The notes beneath the pieces were generated by a model. That model worked only from the letters and a program-made list of their open reading frames with translations. It did no database searches and was not told the DNA's origin. From positions 1 to 64,000 of the forward strand of contig CAXAMN010025628.1 in assembly GCA_963970005.1 (NCBI GenBank): a DNA stretch of 64,000 nucleotides. Reading direction: 5' to 3'. The position numbers and the translations under genes were made by a program. Source of the DNA: Durusdinium trenchii (taxonomy: Eukaryota > Sar > Dinophyceae > Suessiales > Symbiodiniaceae). Positions 32,681-44,839 of the stretch are shown one piece after another (positions within the stretch are counted from its first letter, which is position 1; the number at the start of each line of letters is the position of its first letter).

Positions 32681-35600
32681 CTGTGACCCAGCGGCTCTGG
32701 CAATTTCCTTCGTCAATGGAGTGGCGCGCAACAAACCAACGGTGAACTGTGCAAATTTCATCCAATATACTCTCACTCTCACATCCACCGCCACTTCATT
32801 TATACCGTACCTTTTTTTATGTTCTGATACATAACTACAGATATTTTTATTATTCGTTGCCTTCACGAAAAAATAAGTAGAATGAGAAAAATACAGGTTG
32901 AACATAGCTCCAGGAAATCTTAACATCCATTATGTAATATAAATCCGATGAAGCAAGAAAGATCACGTTAGAAACAACGCGCAAACCCCAAACAATGAAC
33001 CCCAACCAACCAAAGGGAAAGAAAGGGCTTGCAAAGTCTAACCGGTGCCGATTTTTTTTTTGGCCTGTGGGTTGGTAGACGCACCATCCTCAGGTGGCTT
33101 GCAACTCACTCCATGTTCCAGTGCTTGGGTTTTATGTCCCATGTGCACACGAGGGTGTTTCTGGGGGGGCACTTCTGTAGTGCTTGAGGCTAAGATTTCT
33201 GACCAGACTGGTAGAGCAACTGAGGCGACAAGACGATCACCCGAGTGGCCCTCAGAAGCATTGAGATATTTGGGCAGAACAACACCACCTGCACGCCACA
33301 TGAGCAACATAAGCACGAACTGCAGATCTCCCTGCAAGAAGTCTGACTTGAAGCTGTAGCCGCAGCCGCATCAAGAGATCTGACATAGAGGTTTCTCAAA
33401 TGTCTAAGGGCAGGTCTGACAGCGGCGATGTTTGACATCGACCTGCGAGCTCCAGACGTCGGCCTCCCTCCTACTTTTCAACTTAGGTGGCCCACAATCT
33501 TCAACCACCCATGATCAGGTCAGCTGAAGACGTTTCGTCGCGAAGGCCTCAGATCACCACCCCGTGGGCCGTCAATCCTTCAGGCGATCCACAGCGAGAT
33601 TCAGGGTACCTCGCACTGGGCACCTAGCTGGTTGGGAGGGTCTGTGAAGCTGGGAGCCAGATGACTTCAGAGTCAGGGTGTATGCCTGTATGCCTCTACA
33701 GGTTGAGTCAAGACCTTCGTTGATGCGAGACGTGGGAAAACTGCAGCTAGTCTAAGAAGCTACCCAAGAAGAACGCAAACCTCGGTTGTTCAGCGATCAT
33801 TTTCCCGAATCTTCCCGCCACGCCGCGCTGGGAATTTTCCAGGGGTGCTACTCCAAGGGTTGTGAAGAATGGCTTTGTGTTGGGACGTCGTGTGAGGCGT
33901 CGTGTGGAGCCCTCGGGGGGGGGGATAAAAACAGTTCGATCATCGGATGGAGGTTATGATCACCCTCTCTGGATGGGGAAGGTCCGGGGTGTGGGAGGTG
34001 CCGTTCTCACACACGGCTTGCACCCAAGTTCATCGCTCCTTCACCACGCGCGAAGGTCCAACAAGGCCTCAGGTGTCTGGAACAACGACAAAAGAGTGCG
34101 CAACATGGGTGGGGGGCTTTCAAGATTTCGACCTACAGTTGGCCCACGTCGGCTCAAGCGCGGCACATCCAGACTGGGCCCTTGCGAGTTGCAAGGGTGC
34201 CCAGAGAAAGGAAGTTCATGGAGCTGGCAGTGGGGCTGGCGGCAAGGGGACATGATGCCCCAATGTGTTGCGAGATGGTGGAGCTGAACCAGCGAATTAC
34301 ACCAGCCAAACGTTTGGTTTCTCCCGAGGACCTTGGGTCCCCCCCCCTTTGAAGGCCGTTCACTTGCCGCAAAACACCAGAGAGACGAAGGACATGACCC
34401 TGACCATGGTCGCTTCCCGCGTCACTTGCCAGTTGGCCATGGTCAGCATTTGCGAAAGAAAAGTCTTGCATTCAGTTATGTTTCTATGTCCGTTCAACCC
34501 GGAGCACAAAAGCGCTTCAACGTCAGCCTTCCGCAACTGAAACATGTGAGCTTCTACCATCTTGTGCCCATCCACTCATTTTTGGTCGACCCATGTCTGG
34601 ACCAACCGCCCGTGCCGAGGGCTGTTTGCCGCAGCAAGGGGCCCTCTCCGTCTGGTTTGGGGAGTTGGTAGGTGTGGGACAGGTCAAGCCATGGTGACTT
34701 GTCAGGACGAGCCTGGAAGAATATAATCATATGTCTTTCCAGAGCCCAGATTTGCGTGGAATTCACGTGGCTTCGCCTATGTACTTTCTAGCCCTCCAGG
34801 CCTCAAAACTATGGTTTTCAAAGGCAGGTTGATTAGTATGTAACTGTTTGTGCTGGGAAACCCTCAAAATGAGGGCCGTGCCTGTTGTCCTTTCCTCGTT
34901 CGTCCCCCTGCCTTTCCGGTTCGTCATGTCAGGGGAACATTTCAATTGCTTGTGCGCAAGGCGCGGTGTATGATCTCCCGGGAGTGTAGTGCATGCTGGT
35001 GCCACTTGTAGAATTTGCAAGGGCCCGACAGGCTCGATCTAGATGGAAGCGAGCCAAAGATGGAACCTAGCACGTTAGACCCCTCATCCTGACAACCACG
35101 ATGCAGGTCAAAACTGAAGTCTCATGGAGGCAGGGATGAAGAAGCTGCAGTTGCTCATTTGATGGAGTCAAGCTTGTCCTCTCGTAGAGTTAGAGTGCGG
35201 CCAAAAAGAATGTGGCAGAGCAAACCGTAGAACATCGTTTCGTCTCGTTTCTGGCTGGTTTCGTTTTCAGATGCTTCTTTTGGTGACAGGTTTGTTCACT
35301 GAAGTTTTGGCATGTTTGTTTGTTTGTTTGTCTTTATGCATCGCTCGAACATTACAGTAGTATCCCGTTAGTAGGAAGGGATCTGGGATCATAGTTTGAT
35401 CTAAGAGCGCCATTGGCGTTGGTTCGGACGCCACCTTCGGACGCGTCCTGTTTCCTTGGCGGAGTTTGAAGGAGCTGATAGGTCCCCATGGTTGGAAGGA
35501 GCTGGGCCAAAGGAGGCCTCATTCTTGGAGAGACGGAGGTTTCACTGCAAGATTTCGACGGGGGCTGCTTGACTTGAATGGCAATCCCTTGATCTGCGAG

Positions 35601-35827
35601 CCATTTCAGCGCTCCCTGTGACCTCACCGGCTGGGTTTGTTGGGGCCCACGTTGGGCTGGTTCTTGTGGGGAGGTGACGCTGCTGGCCGAAGAGAACCTC
35701 CCCGAGGGGTGTCTCCTGTCAATCCGCTCAGGCGGGCAGGGCGTGGCATGGGGGATGAAAGGCCCCCCCTAAAAAGTCCAATGTCTGGTAGTGTATTACA
35801 CTCGCCTTCAGCGTCCTCAGGACCTCT

Positions 35828-35849
35828 ATAGAACTGTCGACAGTTCTAT
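35828..35849. repeat. 22-bp perfect palindrome
   Basis: ATAGAACTGTC followed directly by GACAGTTCTAT, with no spacer. Isolated; no second copy seen. Confidence 0.9.
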
Positions 35850-35895
35850 GCAGAGTGTTGGTGATGAATTCTCTTCACGGGGTTGTTGCGAATCC

Positions 35896-35936
35896 CCTCT
35901 CTCCCTCTCTCTCTCTCTCTCTCTCCCCCTCTCTCT
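35896..35936 (+). repeat. (CT)n tract
   Basis: Interrupted CT microsatellite on the + strand, one of several with the same strand orientation. Confidence 0.9.
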
Positions 35937-36318
35937 AAAACACTTGGAAGAATGTGTGAGGTTCGGGCTGTCAGCAGTCAGCACTTGCTGAAGGGTTGCT
36001 TGACACTCCCCAGGCAAGGGTTACACCGGGGACTTCTCGACTAACCATGACTAACCCCACAGTGCTTGCACAAAGTCCCTTGCATTAAGTTTTGAGCAGG
36101 TGGTGTGAAGGATTAACCAAGATAAGAATCAGATATCCAAATTTTCTATGCAAGATGTGGCTCGAGTTCCTTATTTTCAACCCACCGGATTCCAGCCCAA
36201 GACCAGCCATTGCTACTTCACCAGCCATTGCCTCCTTGTCCACTGGGTAGCCACTGGCGTAGCTCCCCGGAGGCGACACCGGTCGCTCTCCGCCTGTGGA
36301 GGCTCTACACGGCGACAG

Positions 36319-36401
36319 GCGGCTGTGGACTCCAAGTTCAAGCTCTTCTTCCCCAAGGGAGGCAAGCCTGGAGAAGATGTCAAGGCCGGCCCCGAGGGCA
36401 G
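36319..36401 (+). CDS. Candidate exon, basic lysine-rich segment
   Basis: After GGCGACAG|G the frame encodes AAVDSKFKLFFPKGGKPGED then VKAGPEG, ending at GGCAG|GAAGGG, a GA donor. If unspliced it stays open to 36633. Codon bias is good. Unknown function. Confidence 0.45.
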
Positions 36402-37070
36402 GAAGGGATGTACCGGGTTTGGGGTGCCACACCTGAGCGGAAGGGGTGAGCTTTTTGGACCATGCACAGAGGTGGAGGTGGTCGTTGATTGGAGCAACTT
36501 GTCACTGGCTGAAGCTTCAGAGGCCCTCAGATGCAACGTTCTCTCCATGAAAAGACTGGGGCATGACTATGCACGACTCACAATAGGGACCCATACCCGC
36601 AACCACAACGCAAGTATCTGTTCGTGGGTCTGAGTCGGGCGCCGGCGCTGCCCGGATGCAGCCTTTGGTCCGGACCAGGTGGACGCCTTGCTGCCTGTGG
36701 GGACACATGTGTGCCATGTCTCAGAAGGTTCAAGTGTCCTTTTTTTTCCAAGGGGATGAGAATGGTGAATGGACACCAAAAGAGTTGAATGTGGGTTGTT
36801 GTTTGGACCTCTTGATGTATTGAGGGGGGCTGGGCGCATATGGATATATACCTTCTTCCCACCTGCCATTGAAGTGTCCATGCTTCTAGGTGCCACTCAA
36901 GCCATGCTCGTCGTGTTTTGAGCACCGGGCATGCCCTCCCTGTGCTCAATATGCACCGTCCCTGTTTTACCTGGGGCTCCATGACTAGGAAGTTCTCAAC
37001 GAAAGCTCCGCAAAAATAGTTTCTCGTTTTGGGCCCGAGCGGCAGTGAAGAAACAGTGCTTGGCCGAAGC

Positions 37071-37215
37071 TGAGGTTGCAGCTGAAGGAGGGGCAGCAGC
37101 AATACGACATGGACATGGGTGGAATGAAGGCAGCTGGGATGAGGGTGGTGAATGCCAAGCTTACAGACTCACAGGCTGTCGAAGCTGAGTTTTGTTGGAC
37201 TTCGGAGCTTTGAAG
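37071..37215 (+). CDS. Candidate exon
   Basis: The frame LRLQLKEGQQQYDMDMGGMK then AAGMR, with a possible donor AGG|GTGGTG; if unspliced it continues to a stop near 37215. Moderate codon bias only. Confidence 0.35.
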
Positions 37216-37400
37216 TCAGTAACCATGGTGAGTCGAACAGATTCTTGGGAGACTTGATCCATGTTGGCATTTGCTTCAAGAATGGATGGCGCTCAACCCC
37301 GCTTTGGGTGAAATGAAGAAACTACCAGCTATCAGCTATCGGTGCTGGTTCATGCTGCTGGTGAAGCGACATCTTCGCGGCTTCTTTCATCTTACGCCAG

Positions 37401-37660
37401 GTTTCCCTGCACTTGAAGGAGGTGGAGCAGGCCCTAGACCAGGCCGGGCCCCTCCACACCGACACCGAGCGCCCGCACGTGTGGAGCTGATTCGAGCTTG
37501 GCGCCAGGATGGTGACCCCAAGGAGACGGATGCTTCGGTCCGGGACTGGGAAGGAGACGTTTTCCATGCACAGAAGGCGAAAGCCATATGTGATCGAGTT
37601 GTTTTCGTTGGGGTGAGGAACCTGGTGTATAGGTGGACCTGGCACACATCCAGACATTGA
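37401..37660 (+). CDS. Candidate exon(s) with a frame break
   Basis: After TTACGCCAG|G the frame encodes VSLHLKEVEQALDQAGPLHT then DTERP and stops. From about 37489 a second frame is equally coding-like: ELIRAWRQDGDPKETDASVR, DWEGDVFHAQKAKAICDRVV. Either a single-base indel near 37470-37488 breaks one exon, or these are two exons separated by sequence too short for an ordinary intron. Function unknown. Confidence 0.42.
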
Positions 37661-38486
37661 GCGGGCTTTACAAGTAAAGGGTGCCAGAAACATTGCACTT
37701 CAGTACCTGACGCGACAAATCTTTTGGCTGCAAGTCGTGCAAGATATCAATATACTTATATCTACCATGTTCTTCCTTTTTCCCGCAGCGACAACAGAAC
37801 CCCTGGTTCAGTGGTTCATTTTTGATGTCTGACTGATTGGATGGTTGCAGCCGAACGAGGCCAGCCATCGTCATCGAGTGGCGACCTGCCTGGAGAAGGG
37901 ACGTGGGCGGTTCTGGGATGTATTGGTCCTGGCGTGGAGTGGCAGCAGTTAGTAGATCTTCGATGCCTTCAGAAGGTATGAAACACTCCACCTGGTAGGG
38001 AAAACTCGTTTGCAAAGTGCTGGGCCGGCTGTTGACATAGATGGCTGGCTGGGTGGAGGAAGCGTCCAGCGTCCGCTGCGTCCACTCATGGTTCGAGCCG
38101 CATTGATTGTATGTATATATATATATACACATGTCACATACTTATATAATATGAACACAAAGCAAGAAGTATACTTGCCAACCTGGCTGAACCGCAATCA
38201 GATCCCCTGAAGTCCTAGTATGACATGCAGTTTTACGGCCTAGCCAGCCTTCCGCTGAGAGCTCTTTGTGTGCCACCGGTGCGGCTGTTCGGCACGACGG
38301 CCATGTTGGACATCGCTTTGATCCTGGGGGGCGGTGGTTCTGTGGCACCAGTATGCGCATGGCAAGGAGCCATGGCAAAGTTCAATCGCTGACCAGTTGT
38401 CATGTTCCTGGTTTCCTTCAGAGTCAAACGCCAGCTGTGGGGGTATGAAACAGCCTTCGCGTTTCCTTCTGCGCCATGGGCCTCAG

Positions 38487-38534
38487 GACGTTTGGGCTGC
38501 CCTGGCCGCCCTCCTCGGTCGCGCGGGCGGTCGG
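38487..38534 (+). CDS. Small candidate exon with strong splice sites
   Basis: Sixteen codons, DVWAALAALLGRAGGR, between GGCCTCAG|G and GGTCGG|GTGAGC, both good consensus sites. Upstream, 38220-38390 has another coding-like frame (FYGLASLPLRALCVPPVRLF, then GTTAMLDIALILGGGGSVAP) that may be a preceding exon. Function unknown. Confidence 0.45.
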
Positions 38535-40339
38535 GTGAGCGTGAATGCCGCAGGTGGAGCGGCAGCTGCTTCTGGGAAGGAGTGTCTGTACCCAGGTGGA
38601 AGAGCATGGGTAAGAACATCCAGGTTGATGTGTAAGAACGTCCAGGTCTCGCAAGTCTGGGATGGTGTTTTTTTCTCCAAAGGAGTTACATCACGCTTGA
38701 GCTACCTGAGTTCTCCTTGCTTTGGCAAAAATGTATTACAATCAGGAGTTGGGATTGTGCATTGAGTTTGGTCCTGTAAGAGTTGATTCTGTTCGGCCCC
38801 CCCCCCCCTGGATCAAATCCCCCCTGCGCCGGTTCACGCCGTCATGGACTTCTACCAGGGTTGCTTGTGATTGCCTGCTACCTTTCGTTCACCCCCTCCT
38901 CTCTCAAGTATTCATATTTTTTTTTGTTATTTAGGGTTTTGTCCTGATTTCCACCGATCTTTTGCCCGCGGTCGGCACTCGGACCGAGCAGGTGGCGGCC
39001 AATGAAAACGGCAGAAGCAAGAAGCTAGACATGGATTCTGAGAGACCTCAACCCCCAAAAACTCCAAACACATTCAACTTGTATTTGTGTAGCCATATTA
39101 CCTCCACTTGGATGTTGCCAGGACTCCGCGGCGCGTGCCAGCATGAAGAAGCAGCTGGATAACCTGCGAATGTTGAATCTGGGTATTTGTGCCAGAATGG
39201 GAGTGCATACCCAACTCGCCTCCCAGCAGCGATTGGTCGTCGTGTTTTTTGATGGTTTTTGGGCACGGTTACCGTTTGGGTGACGATTCAGTTTGGTCAA
39301 ATGCATTGAATGATCACCCTCCGACTCAGCAACATGGAAGTCGTGGAAAAGGGGCCCCTTGGATGCTGACACTTTTCCCGTACGAACAGCTCAGGGTGGT
39401 TGTGTACTTCCATGTTAGTGAGTCGCAGTGTAATCAGACAGCACGGAATGGCATCATGAACGGAGGGCAACAAGATTCTGCTGCTTCAGAGCATTGAGGC
39501 TTCGATCACTTAGTTTTTGGACTCAACATATGGTTGTTGATCCTGCATTCTTTGCTATTTTTATAGGCCTATTGTTCTCCAAAGCTCTTCAGGTTCTCAT
39601 GATCTATGCAGCCAAGAAGATAGCAGAAGGCCATGATGATGCCTATTCCGACGTCCTTTTCCGTGCTTGCCTCTATGTTGCTGATCTTGATTCGGACTTC
39701 CCAAACAGGACCATGAATGGATCGACGAATGGACGATTTGCTTGGGATGTAGGTGGGATATCTGGATGTGGTTGCAGTTGAGAGGATAAAAGAAGCACAT
39801 GGATCTCACTTGGTTCATGTTTCAGAGGCGGGCCCTTTGGTGCCAACGACATGTCGCGTTCAGCGACATGGAGGAGGTGCTACACATCACATTGGGTTTT
39901 TCAACCATCAACCAGTCATTAATCCCTTCTTACAAACCGTTCATCCATTTCATCATGATTCTGGCCAGTCTTTCACAGGTGCCGAGCAGGAGAAGAAGAA
40001 ACACATATGTGGAAGGCCTTCCCACCGATCGCTTGAGCCGACGTGTCCCACACCCGTTTCCCGTTTCGGCTGTGGAAGTGCCATTGGACCTGGGAACTCA
40101 GGTTTGTTTCAGCTTGGCCAGTTTCATCTCCAAGCGGAACATGACGTACACAATCAGAACCTGGGCAGGAAGTCTAGGGCCCTCGGCATCCAACTAAGAA
40201 TGTCCAAGAATTCTAGATCGAGGATAGAGTACAGCCACTTCTTCAGTGGGGTGAGATGAAATTCGCATCTTCAGTGGTTCCAGCCTCGCTGTGTTTTCCT
40301 CCGGGCTCTGCCGCAGCCTGCCATGAGGGCCCCTTTGTT

Positions 40340-40496
40340 TGTGCTTCTACCTGGCATTGCTGGGGAAGATGTGGGCCTGCTTTGACATGGCGCACTACCA
40401 GATCAACCAAGCCTATGTGGTGGGGAAGACCTGTTTGATGGCCGCCCTCTTCGTGGACATGTGGGTGGCGATCCCGCTCGGGCCGCTAGGGCGTTG
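40340..40496 (+). CDS. Candidate membrane-protein exon
   Basis: The frame reads CFYLALLGKMWACFDMAHYQ, INQAYVVGKTCLMAALFVDM and WVAIPLGPLG, ending at GCGTTG|GTGAGG, a good GT donor. Hydrophobic stretches suggest one or two membrane passes. The acceptor is not certain (the frame opens after a stop at about 40323). Codon bias is strong. Family not recognised. Confidence 0.45.
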
Positions 40497-41394
40497 GTGA
40501 GGTGGTGAGGTGTTGGAGAACGAACCGATTCCGCTACACTCTTGCTGGTGACCAGCGTTGTGAAGGGAAGTTGTTCATCCTCCTTTTACCATAGCAGATG
40601 GGGTCCTGGGGTTTTCATCACAGTTCCTCAACTCCCATGTTTTGTTCTGTACCATAGAGGGTTTTTATCTTGAGAATTCTTGGGATTGACCTCTCATGGT
40701 GAGGAGTGTGAACTCGAGAAAAAACGGGGATGGGGCAAAGTGACGTGACCAAACTCTTTTTTCCGCTGAGTTCACATGGACTGCGGCTGAACCACGGGTT
40801 CTGGCGGATCCTTTTCAGACTCGCCCCATCCCCACCATCTCAAGCGCAGCTGTGCAAAACTGAGGTTCATTGTCGCTGCAATGGACTGTCGAGTCTTCAT
40901 CACAGTGGGCGGGCTTTTGGAGGAGAACGAAGTCTTCAGCCGCTTGACGTGCCTTGGAAGACTGAAACAATGGCCCGCTGGCCCTAGTGGGAGGGCAGTG
41001 CTTGTTTGGGGAGTGCGTCGGGGTAATTCATCAAAACGATCTGCTTGGGAGGGAGGGGCATGGGTTCGGATGGGTGCTCAGACAACATGCAGTAAGATCA
41101 GACCTTCGATTTCGTTTTGTGGGCATGTGTTCCGGGTCCCTGTTTCCAGTCTGGGAAGCCTGTCGTTTGCCAGCCTTGCTTGCTCCCTTCATGCACGGGA
41201 CCGCGGGACTGTGGGAAGCTCTGCAAGGATCCTCATCCTCTACATCCTCATCCCGACAGTGGCAGAGATGACAGCGCGTCGATTCATCCAAGGTGGGAGG
41301 GGCTTCGCTGGACGTCACCGACAGTCTGCTTATCTAGGGCTGTCCAATGGTCACGGTGGTCTGTGTTCTCGGAGTGCCTTCCTATTTGTGTCCG

Positions 41395-41559
41395 CGGGTC
41401 CACGCGCGCCTGGACGAAGGCCTCTTGGATGCGAATTTGATGGTCGCGGGCTTCCGGAGGATGTTGAAAGGCATCAGCGATGGCGACTTCCTCACAGCAC
41501 CTCGGCGCTCAGCACCGGCCACGGAGCTTTTGGGCGCCTGCGGGAGTGAGAGAGCAGGT
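41395..41559 (+). CDS. Candidate exon, unknown protein
   Basis: The frame encodes RLDEGLLDANLMVAGFRRML, KGISDGDFLTAPRRSAPATE and LLGACGSERA, reaching a strong donor (AGCAG|GTGAGG) at about 41560. The 5' edge is unclear. It may belong with the exons at 41842-42460. Function unknown. Confidence 0.42.
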
Positions 41560-41841
41560 GAGGAAGCAGGTCCACAGATCTACTGTATATATACAGTACG
41601 TATCATATCTTTTTATATTTACTTTTTATGTATGTTGGTACCCGCAACGTGGCCAAACACAGGGATGACTTCGCCTGCGTTTCGGCGGCTATCAACCACC
41701 CGACCTAGGTTCTGACGGAAAGGATTTGTTTTTTTCTGCTCCATTTCGATCTGTATTTTGTTGACGTACTCAGCCTTCATGCCCCGCCTCACCGGGGACG
41801 TTCGAACGAGTCTCTCTCCGCCGTGCTCGCCGTCCTCCGAG

Positions 41842-41901
41842 GATGGTGACTTCCGGATCCACAGCGAGGCCAAGTGCCTGGAGAACCTCTTGGCTTCCAA
41901 G
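41842..41901 (+). CDS. Three-exon model ending at 42460, exon A
   Basis: GTCCTCCGAG|G acceptor and TCCAAG|GCCGGG (GC donor) enclose 20 codons, DGDFRIHSEAKCLENLLASK, phase 0 at both ends. Good codon bias. A short intermediate exon at 42002 (DVDIGWLLS) is possible. Unknown protein. Confidence 0.5.
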
Positions 41902-42046
41902 GCCGGGAGGATGGGACAATCCCAGCGGCCAGTGGCGGCCAGTGACCAAAATGTACTGAGATTTGTGACCCAAATGTCCATTTCATTCCATTTCCATTGA
42001 GGATGTCGACATCGGCTGGCTTCTTTCCAGTGCACTTCTCTAGCAG

Positions 42047-42097
42047 GACTTCACTGGAAAGTCCTTCCTCTCCCTTCTCTGGGACGACAAGGACGCG
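42047..42097 (+). CDS. Three-exon model, exon B
   Basis: Seventeen codons, DFTGKSFLSLLWDDKDA, bounded by ACTTCTCTAGCAG|G and GACGCG|GTGAGTCA, textbook GT-AG sites. Phase 0 at both ends. Joins directly to the last exon across a 249-base intron. Confidence 0.55.
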
Positions 42098-42346
42098 GTG
42101 AGTCACCGCCGGCTCGCCGCCGTTCCCGACGCTTTCCCGACGCTTCGGCTTTGGCTGCGGAGGGAATGCATTGCGCTTGGTGCCTGAGATCGGCCTTGAG
42201 CTAAACACCCCGTGTGAGGGGCACCGAACGTTAGACCGAGCTGCCTGGTTTGGTGCAATGGTGCGGGGCCGTGATGTGCAAGCACCTGTGAGTGATGCGA
42301 GTTTGCATACTTTTATAATCTTCTATACTTGGGGCCCTGCTGACAG

Positions 42347-42460
42347 GAGCGGGAGGATTTCAAGCAGTTCGTCGAGGCATCCACGGATTGTCCCTCGGCC
42401 GTTGAGGTCGGCTTGGATGTTGCAGACCTGCCAGGACTTCCAAAGGGCCGAAGCGAGTAG
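42347..42460 (+). CDS. Three-exon model, last exon
   Basis: After CCCTGCTGACAG|G, 37 codons (EREDFKQFVEASTDCPSAVE then VGLDVADLPGLPKGRSE) end at TAG 42458-42460. Acidic C-terminus with a short basic end. Strong codon bias. The gene is unrecognised; only its 3' half is modelled here. Confidence 0.55.
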   Translation, partial: EREDFKQFVEASTDCPSAVEVGLDVADLPGLPKGRSE

Positions 42461-42925
42461 TTGTTGTACCGTTTCCACCAACAATCGTTCGGGAGTTGCT
42501 GAACAGACATCTAAACTGCCTAAACTTCTCTAGATTTCTGGTTGGCATCAGGCCTAAAAAGCGAGAAGTTCCCAGTACCCTGGTTGGGCCTAAACTGACT
42601 AATTATGACATACGTCCTAGCATCTGAAAACCCTTAGCCGCTACGACCCACCTTCCACTTCTCAAACCTGGCTGGCACCGAGCTGGGGAGCACGCCCCGA
42701 GCACCAACCGCACCGCGCGGGCACGTCCCGAGGCGAGGACGACAGTGCACCAGCATGCCTCCGGCTCCACGTGCGCCGGAAGGGGTCGGCGATCGGCTTG
42801 GATGCGTGTGACTGGGCGAGACATGGCGCTGGGTGGGTGGGGGAAATTGTCCCAACGACTCCGCGCTCAAGGTGGTGGGGGTTCAAGAAGGCCGTGCAGT
42901 TCCGTGCCCCAGTGTCTTTGGTCAG

Positions 42926-43050
42926 GTCACGTGCGCGTGCCCGACTTGTTCGGCGCGGTGGAGCCGTATCACTTGATCGCCTTCAAGCAGGACCCGGAGC
43001 AAAGCGCGGAGGCCGAGGCGGAAGAGGCGGATCCTTGCATTTTCATTGGG
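42926..43050 (+). CDS. Candidate exon, acidic segment
   Basis: After TTTGGTCAG|G the frame encodes HVRVPDLFGAVEPYHLIAFK, QDPEQSAEAEAEEADPCIFI and G, then a possible donor GTCGTGG. High GC3. Probably linked to 43116. Unknown function. Confidence 0.48.
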
Positions 43051-43115
43051 GTCGTGGGGCTGGGAGGAGGGAAGGGAAGGTTTTTTTTGGGGGAGTTCCT
43101 GTTGTTCTTTGGAAG

Positions 43116-43294
43116 GTGTCGAGGTGATGGTGAACGAGTTGCTCGGGACCAAATGGCACCGGAAGGCTTTGGGAAGGCTTGTTCGTGATCAAATGCCTGA
43201 TCAAAAGGCTGCTCTCTTTGAACGCGGCTGGACTTTGCTGGGGCTGGGGTGGGCTTTCTCGCGTGCTCAGGGGGGCAGCAGGTGGTCACAGTAG
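43116..43294 (+). CDS. Candidate exon or terminal exon
   Basis: After TTCTTTGGAAG|G the frame reads VEVMVNELLGTKWHRKALGR, LVRDQMPDQKAALFERGWTL and on to TAG at 43292-43294. A GC donor after CGGAAG (43166) would shorten it. Helical, charged; unknown. Confidence 0.42.
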
Positions 43295-44406
43295 TTGTCA
43301 GTAGTCACGTACTGAGAACTCGTAGAGTTGGTTCCCTGGTTTTTTCTTGCTATCGTTGGGCTATGTGCTCAAGAGGCTTGGAGGCCAAATCCCCGGTGAC
43401 TCTGAGGAACCGCCACCAGTGCCAGTGCCCACACCGCTCATGGATGACTCGACCGCCAGCTTGAGTGAGTCCTCGCTATGTAGCTGCCGTGCCGCGGATG
43501 GTGGTGAAGTGGAGGGCGGATGATGGCGATGTCCCCAAAACCACTCCTTGGGGTGCTGGAACTCGGGTGCTGGGAAGGCTGAGGATGTCGGGTGGATGTG
43601 GTCCAAGCTTGTGTACGGCCTTGAAATGTTGTCGTGGATTGAAGGTGCATCTCGACACTGGGGCCAAAGAAGCCGGCTGCCGGCTCTATTCGGTTCCTGG
43701 GTGTTGGAGTGAAGGGAAGCATCAAGCATCCGAATTTGGACAGTTGTGAACCAAAAGAGCGGACAACTGACAATGTAATGTATATATATAGGATTTAAGC
43801 GCCCCAAATCTGGCTTCGAGGGAGTTCGTCACGTTTGAGACCGCTGAAAAAATGGCGACCGCTGGGCTTACCAGTAATCACTTTGTAATATTGTGATCTC
43901 ATGGAGTGACTCATGTTACATGGGCTTGCTAGTTAGTATATACTGTAGATACTTTGATTGCTCAAGATCAGAGGACCAGTAGTAGTTACTTTGTTACATG
44001 CGTTGCACAGGAAAAGGTCCTACGAATCGAACTTGCTTCCGGATTCGGTGGCTGAGCCAAACTTCTCTGAGAAATGGCCCCACTTCTCGAGGTATGGTGG
44101 ACTCACTGAAGGGGCTTTGTGAAGCTTGGATCTGGAGAAGATGAAGCTTCAAAAGGGATGGTATGCAGTTGTGTGGGACAAAGTTGAACAATGTGAAAGC
44201 AGGGCATGCTTGGATTGAACACAGAAGCCACAATTTCATTCAGGTTAGCTGGGTTTGGAGTTGTGGTGCGAGGGCTCTTAGATGATCAGCCGCAGACACC
44301 TTCATGTGTCAGGGAGAATGTTGTACCACAAGTTGTAGGGCCTCCGATAACTGGTTATGCCTCCGATCTTCACCGGCCGCAGGCAGAAAGGACGAAAACG
44401 GTCCAG

Positions 44407-44570
44407 GATTAAACATTTTTGAGGCTTCCGAAGTGGCAGGGGAGCCTCAACTGTGGCATTTTGGCCAAGATCCCATGAGTTCCACCCCTGCCAAGTCTCG
44501 AGAATCGATCCAAAAACCACGAAAGACGTACCCGTTAGGAGATGACCTTCCTGTTGGATGGGAACTCAGA
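44407..44570 (+). CDS. Candidate exon ending in a WW-domain start
   Basis: After CGGTCCAG|G the frame encodes LNIFEASEVAGEPQLWHFGQ, DPMSSTPAKSRESIQKPRKT and ends DDLPVGWELR at a GC donor (CAGA|GCACTT). LP.GWE.R is the usual first strand of a WW domain, which would need its second half in a downstream exon that I could not find. Tentative. Confidence 0.32.
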
Positions 44571-44820
44571 GCACTTTGATCTTTTAGAGGCCGGCAGTGC
44601 CCGTGGTTTTGGCCGCCCGTCGGTGGTTAAGTGGTTTTTCATCCATTTTTTTCTTGTAACGGTTTCCTCACCTCCTGGTTTGGCTTAGCACCCTTGGGCA
44701 CTTATTTGTGCCTACCAGCCTGTATAGCAGCATAGTCAGAGTCAACTCCAGTGAACGTGGATTGTGGTGTCACAATTTTCAATTGAGGCAGAACTAGCTG
44801 GTGTCTAGCTGCTAGACTCT

Positions 44821-44839
44821 GCAGAGAGAGAGAGAGAGA
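44821..44839 (-). repeat. (GA)n tract
   Basis: Nine GA units. This is the one microsatellite of this class with pyrimidines on the - strand. Confidence 0.9.

Larger units (their letters stand above)
31984..36318. other. Largely non-coding stretch
   Basis: Apart from the two repeats above, a palindrome at 35828-35849 and a CT run at 35896-35936, I see no confident gene. Near 34340-34530 all six frames are rather open and none can be preferred. Confidence 0.4.

Noticed and set aside
34265..34671. Overlapping open frames in several registers
   Set aside because: All frames are similarly open and none has convincing splice edges, so no exon was called.
42603..43290. Long minus-strand frames over GC-rich sequence
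   Set aside because: Pro/Arg-rich shadows produced by high GC; the plus-strand exons there have better codon bias and splice edges.
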